Below are positions 9,909 through 13,149 of a stretch of DNA of 13,149 bases, one piece after another. The notes beneath the pieces are model-generated. The model was not told the origin of the DNA. It searched no databases and saw nothing but the letters and a program-made list of their open reading frames with translations. Within the stretch, counting starts at the first letter, position 1, and the number at the start of each line of letters is the position of its first letter. Where the stretch lies: contig CAYIEP010000011.1 in NCBI GenBank assembly GCA_964362515.1, forward strand, positions 1 to 13,149, read 5' to 3'. A program made the position numbers and the translations under genes. The DNA is from CAYIEP01 sp964362515. Its GTDB lineage: Bacteria; Patescibacteriota; Minisyncoccia; UBA6257; UBA9933.

Positions 9909-12266
9909 ATGTTTCAATATTTAATCGGAATAATCTTGGTTTTCATAGTTTTATCGGGTTTGTTTTTCGCATCTAAAAGCTTAAGAAAAAAAAGACTTGC
10001 CAATTCTTTAAATTTAAAACTTCTTCTGGTTAAGCTTCCTCAACAACATTCCAGCGACGACGAAAAAAAAGTTTTTGATTGGAAAGAAGAAATAAATACC
10101 TCCTCCCAACTTTTTAGTATTTTGGCCGGTTTAAAATCGTTCGTTGGTTTTGAAGTGGCGGTTAATCGCGTAGGAGAAGAAATAAATTTTTATGTAGCGG
10201 TTCCTTCGGAATCGCTTGAGTTCGTAAGCAGGCAAATAGAAGGCTTATGGAAAGATTCTCAAGTAAGTCCGATAGGCGATTATAATATATTTAATTCTTT
10301 CGGGACTTCTTTCGGCGCTTATATTAAACAAAAACATTCTTACGCTTTGCCGATTAGAACTTATTTGGAAGCCAACATAGACACTTTTTCTCCGATTCTA
10401 AGCGGTTTTTCAAAGATTAACGAAACGAACGAAGGGGTGGCGCTTCAGATTTTAATGAAGCCGGCGCCGGAATCAATAAAAAAGAACATTTTCCAGATGA
10501 TTATTAATCTGAAAAAGGGAATGAGATTTGACGAAATTTTTAAAGCGGGCGTTCTAAAAGACGTAAATAAATTATTTACTCCGGAAAAAAAAGAAGAAGA
10601 GAAAAAAGAAAAAATTATTGACGAAGAAGCGATAAAATTATTGGGAACAAAAATATCAAAGCCTCTTTTGTCGGTGAACGCGAGAATACTGGTATCGGCT
10701 CTGAATCAAAAGAGAGCAGATGAAATATTTGAAAGCGTTTCCGGCGCTTTTTCCGGATTCGGCGCTCCGGACAGGCAAGAAATAAAAATTATCAGACCAA
10801 AAAATCCGAAGAATATAATTTATGAGTTTTCTTTCAGGGAATTTAACAATGAGGAAGCGGTTATTTTAAATTCGGAAGAATTAGCCAGTATTTTCCATTT
10901 TCCTTCATCAACAACGAATATTCCCAAGATAAATTGGCTTAAATCAAAGGAAACGGCTCCGCCGATAAACCTTCCCGATAGCGGCGTTTTAATAGGAGAA
11001 AGTAATTTCAGGGGAGAAAAGAAAAAAATTTATATATCCGATGATGACAGAAGGCGTCATGTTTATACGGTAGGCCAGACCGGAACCGGAAAATCAAATT
11101 TAATGACGAACATGGCGATAGATGACATAAAAAGAGGAAAAGGCGTCGCCGTAATCGACCCTCACGGAGATTTAATAGAAAAAATTTTAAGCCTTATTCC
11201 GGAAAACAGAGTGAATGACGTAATAATTTTTGACCCCTCGGACAGGCAAAGACCGCTTGGGATGAATATGCTGGAATATGATTTAAACAAGCCGGAAGAA
11301 AAAACATTCATCGTCAATGAGCTTTTCAGCATATTGGACAAGCTTTACGATATGAAAACCGTCGGCGGTCCAATGTTTGAACAATACACCAAAAACGCCA
11401 TTTTACTGCTTATGGAAGACATGGCTAATGAACAGGCGACACTGATAGAAATACCCAGAATTTTTACGGATTCTGAATTCAGGAATAGAAAACTTGAAAG
11501 AATTAAAAACCCTATAGTGATAGATTTTTGGCAAAAAGAGGCCATAAAAGCGACCGGCGAGCATTCTTTGGCCAATATGGCGCCTTATATCACCTCAAAA
11601 TTCAACAATTTCATAGCCAATGATTATGTCAGGCCGATTATCGGCCAATTTAAATCGGCGTTTAATTTCCGGCAGGCGATGGACAAGGAGAAAATAATTT
11701 TAGTTAATCTTTCCAAAGGTAAAATAGGGGACATTAACGCCAGTTTGCTTGGAATGATTATTGTCGGAAAAATTTTAATGGCCGCCTTATCAAGAGTTGA
11801 TATTCCCGAAGACGAGAGAAAAGATTTTAATCTTTACATAGACGAGTTTCAAAATTTTACAACGGATTCAATAGCGACTATTTTGTCGGAAGCCCGGAAG
11901 TACAGGCTTAATTTAACAATCGGTCATCAATTTATCGCCCAGCTTACGGAAAAGATAAGAGACGCTGTTTTTGGAAATGTCGGAAACATAATTTCTTTCC
12001 GGGTCGGGGCGCAAGACGCGGAATTCCTAAAAAAGCAGTTTGAACCTGTCTTTAATGAGCGCGACCTTCTGGGTATTGACAATTTTAATTCATATGTTAA
12101 GTTTTTGGTGAATGGACAAACCACAAAACCATTTAACATAAAAACAACGCCGCCGCTAAAAGGAAATTTTGAAAGCGCGGAAATTATAAAAGAGAACTCA
12201 AAATTAAAATACGGCAGGGACTTTTCCGAAGTAGAGGAGGAAATTTTTAAAAGATTGAGAGTTTAG
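9909..12266 (+). CDS. Membrane-anchored VirD4/TraG/HerA-type P-loop ATPase
   Basis: Members of this superfamily are hexameric motors that move DNA or couple substrates to secretion or pilus machines. The 785-residue product has one N-terminal membrane helix (about 3-22), an N-terminal domain (about 35-370) with beta-strand-rich repeats and a charged linker (about 225-243), then the ATPase core: Walker A G389-Q-T-G-T-G-K-S396, the following I-D-P-H-G-D-L, Walker B L-Y-I-D645-E646-F-Q-N-F, and a sensor-like T-I-G-H-Q-F-I segment. The core is of the kind annotated as type IV secretion DNA-binding/DUF87 protein. No relaxase, VirB component or pilin gene is in the window, so a conjugative role is unsupported; in these bacteria stand-alone copies are common and of unknown role. 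ATG 9909 is chosen as it follows the upstream stop by one base and starts the membrane helix; an earlier in-frame ATG at 9777 lies inside the upstream gene. Confidence 0.88.
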   Translation: MFQYLIGIILVFIVLSGLFFASKSLRKKRLANSLNLKLLLVKLPQQHSSDDEKKVFDWKEEINTSSQLFSILAGLKSFVGFEVAVNRVGEEINFYVAVPSESLEFVSRQIEGLWKDSQVSPIGDYNIFNSFGTSFGAYIKQKHSYALPIRTYLEANIDTFSPILSGFSKINETNEGVALQILMKPAPESIKKNIFQMIINLKKGMRFDEIFKAGVLKDVNKLFTPEKKEEEKKEKIIDEEAIKLLGTKISKPLLSVNARILVSALNQKRADEIFESVSGAFSGFGAPDRQEIKIIRPKNPKNIIYEFSFREFNNEEAVILNSEELASIFHFPSSTTNIPKINWLKSKETAPPINLPDSGVLIGESNFRGEKKKIYISDDDRRRHVYTVGQTGTGKSNLMTNMAIDDIKRGKGVAVIDPHGDLIEKILSLIPENRVNDVIIFDPSDRQRPLGMNMLEYDLNKPEEKTFIVNELFSILDKLYDMKTVGGPMFEQYTKNAILLLMEDMANEQATLIEIPRIFTDSEFRNRKLERIKNPIVIDFWQKEAIKATGEHSLANMAPYITSKFNNFIANDYVRPIIGQFKSAFNFRQAMDKEKIILVNLSKGKIGDINASLLGMIIVGKILMAALSRVDIPEDERKDFNLYIDEFQNFTTDSIATILSEARKYRLNLTIGHQFIAQLTEKIRDAVFGNVGNIISFRVGAQDAEFLKKQFEPVFNERDLLGIDNFNSYVKFLVNGQTTKPFNIKTTPPLKGNFESAEIIKENSKLKYGRDFSEVEEEIFKRLRV

Positions 12267-12328
12267 CGGCTATAGAAAATTAGTAAAAAATTAAGGCCGA
12301 TAAAATTAAATCAAATAATAAAATTTTT

Positions 12329-13149
12329 ATGAACAAAAATGTATTTCTCAATCGTGATTGGTTAATAAAGAGCGCGATAGTCGGCGCGGTGATGGTGGCG
12401 ATGGCGTTGTCCTTATCTGCGTTTGCGGCGATTGATTTCGGTTCGGTTGCATCGTCCACAAATTCCTCAAGCGGCGCATCTACGCTAGTTATAAGCAAAC
12501 CATCCTCAACAGTTTCGGGAGATTTTTTGATTGCAAGCATTGTCTTTAATGATGGTTCGGACCGCGCAATCACTCCTCCATCCGATTGGATGCTTATTCG
12601 AAGAACCGACAACAGCAACAAAATAGGGATGGTTACGTATTACAAAGTTGCCGGCGGTTCTGAACCAAGCACCTATTCGTGGGGTATTGCAGACCCAGAC
12701 CGTGCTACCGGTGGTATTATCCGTTACACAGGTGTTAATACTTCTGATCCGATTGATGATCATAGTGGTAATACTGGTAATACTGGTAATACTGACGATC
12801 CTCTCGCGCTTTCAACGACCACAACACAAACAAATGATCGTGTCATCGCATTTTTTGGCGTTGAAGCGGAAGAGACTTTCAGTACACCGAGCGGAACAAC
12901 AGAGCGTTATGACCTGACAAATTCTAACAATAATGGTCCAGCCGCGGCGGCATTTGATTTTACCCAGGTGAGTGCCGGTGCAACTGGCGACAAAGAATCA
13001 GATAACAACGGCAGTGATAGTGATCGATGGGTTGCGCAACAAATTGCGCTTAAGGTTGTGCCGCCGCCACTTCCTTCCGGCACCATCGTCATAGTCAAAA
13101 ACGCCATCCCGGATGACGCGCAAGACTTTACGTTTACGAGCAATATCAC
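12329..13149 (+). CDS. Secreted surface protein, open at the right edge
   Basis: An uninterrupted frame of 273 residues runs off the window. It starts with a signal peptide: basic M-N-K-N-V-F-L-N-R-D-W-L-I-K-S, a hydrophobic core A-I-V-G-A-V-M-V-A-M-A-L-S-L and likely cleavage after S-A-F-A-A. Residues about 35-245 look like one beta-sandwich domain of a type seen in bacterial extracellular proteins, with P-S-D-W-M-L-I-R-R-T-D-N, V-T-Y-Y-K-V-A and G-G-I-I-R-Y-T-G-V-N-T-S-D-P-I-D, and I-A-L-K-V-V at the end. After a P-P-P-L-P linker, G-T-I-V-I-V-K-N-A-I-P-D-D-A-Q-D-F-T-F-T resembles the start of a prealbumin-like/SpaA-type repeat domain, so the whole protein is probably long and modular. Role is likely cell-surface structure or adhesion (inference). 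No Shine-Dalgarno is seen; AATAAT at 12314 is a weak -10 candidate. Confidence 0.8.
   Translation, partial: MNKNVFLNRDWLIKSAIVGAVMVAMALSLSAFAAIDFGSVASSTNSSSGASTLVISKPSSTVSGDFLIASIVFNDGSDRAITPPSDWMLIRRTDNSNKIGMVTYYKVAGGSEPSTYSWGIADPDRATGGIIRYTGVNTSDPIDDHSGNTGNTGNTDDPLALSTTTTQTNDRVIAFFGVEAEETFSTPSGTTERYDLTNSNNNGPAAAAFDFTQVSAGATGDKESDNNGSDSDRWVAQQIALKVVPPPLPSGTIVIVKNAIPDDAQDFTFTSNI
12767..12793 (+). repeat. Three exact tandem copies of GGTAATACT
   Basis: The 9-bp unit codes G-N-T three times in the secreted protein (S-G-N-T-G-N-T-G-N-T-D-D), in a loop of the beta domain. Copy number could vary between strains by slippage without shifting frame. Confidence 0.85.

Noticed and set aside
9909..12266. 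Conjugative element or integrated plasmid
   Set aside because: Only a coupling-type ATPase is seen; no relaxase, integrase, replication or VirB gene is present in the window.

Overview
The window reads as a fragment of a candidate-phyla-radiation (Patescibacteria, Parcubacteria-like) chromosome. This is inferred from several things seen together: low-GC genes packed on both strands, a short YchF, a half-size EamA protein, a CcdA/DUF1573 cluster without cytochrome genes, a VirD4-like ATPase behind a small helical protein, and small palindromic and heptad repeats lying inside coding sequence. The standard code (UAA, UAG and UGA as stops) fits all genes. No phage, IS element, CRISPR array or recognised defence system is visible.

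Layout, left to right. 1-53 is the 3' part of a tRNA-Gly(CCC). It is followed by a perfect 17-bp hairpin joined to the last ~20 nt of a second, decapitated tRNA. 258-653 (+) is a Cys/His-rich putative zinc protein and 764-1033 (+) a DUF3850/ASCH-like protein, each followed by a hairpin. A convergent minus-strand cluster (4426 down to 1142) encodes a small His/Cys membrane protein, a DUF1573 protein, a CcdA-type thiol-redox membrane protein, a helical soluble protein and a membrane-anchored protein with a Cys/His motif. It resembles a thiol-redox or metal-handling module at the cell surface; a CcdA homologue normally moves electrons from cytoplasmic thioredoxin outward, and the extracytoplasmic Cys proteins beside it are candidate partners.

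4519-5304 (-) is a nucleotidyltransferase-fold protein, divergent from a plus-strand group: a Nudix hydrolase (5370-5930), a nucleoside 2-deoxyribosyltransferase-like gene split by one in-frame UAA (5927-6370), the ATPase/GTPase YchF (6372-7382) and a single-domain EamA membrane protein (7401-7820). Nudix and the split gene overlap by ATGA and look co-translated.

7831-9486 (-) is a GT-C (GT39/PMT-like) membrane glycosyltransferase carrying an apparent in-frame palindromic insertion, two heptad-repeat tracts and another palindrome. Its start codon overlaps that of the divergent gene at 9485, which heads a two-gene unit: a small helical protein and a 785-residue membrane-anchored VirD4/TraG/HerA-type ATPase. 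The window ends inside a secreted surface protein (12329-13149, open at the right edge).

Several genes (764, 5370, 7401, probably 9486 minus) have a -10-like hexamer 6-7 nt before the ATG and no Shine-Dalgarno, suggesting leaderless mRNAs; others (258, 5304 minus) have clear Shine-Dalgarno sites. The most unusual points are the split deoxyribosyltransferase-like gene, the repeat insertions in the glycosyltransferase, the redox/metal cluster with two unrecognised Cys/His proteins, and the truncated tRNA fused to a hairpin.
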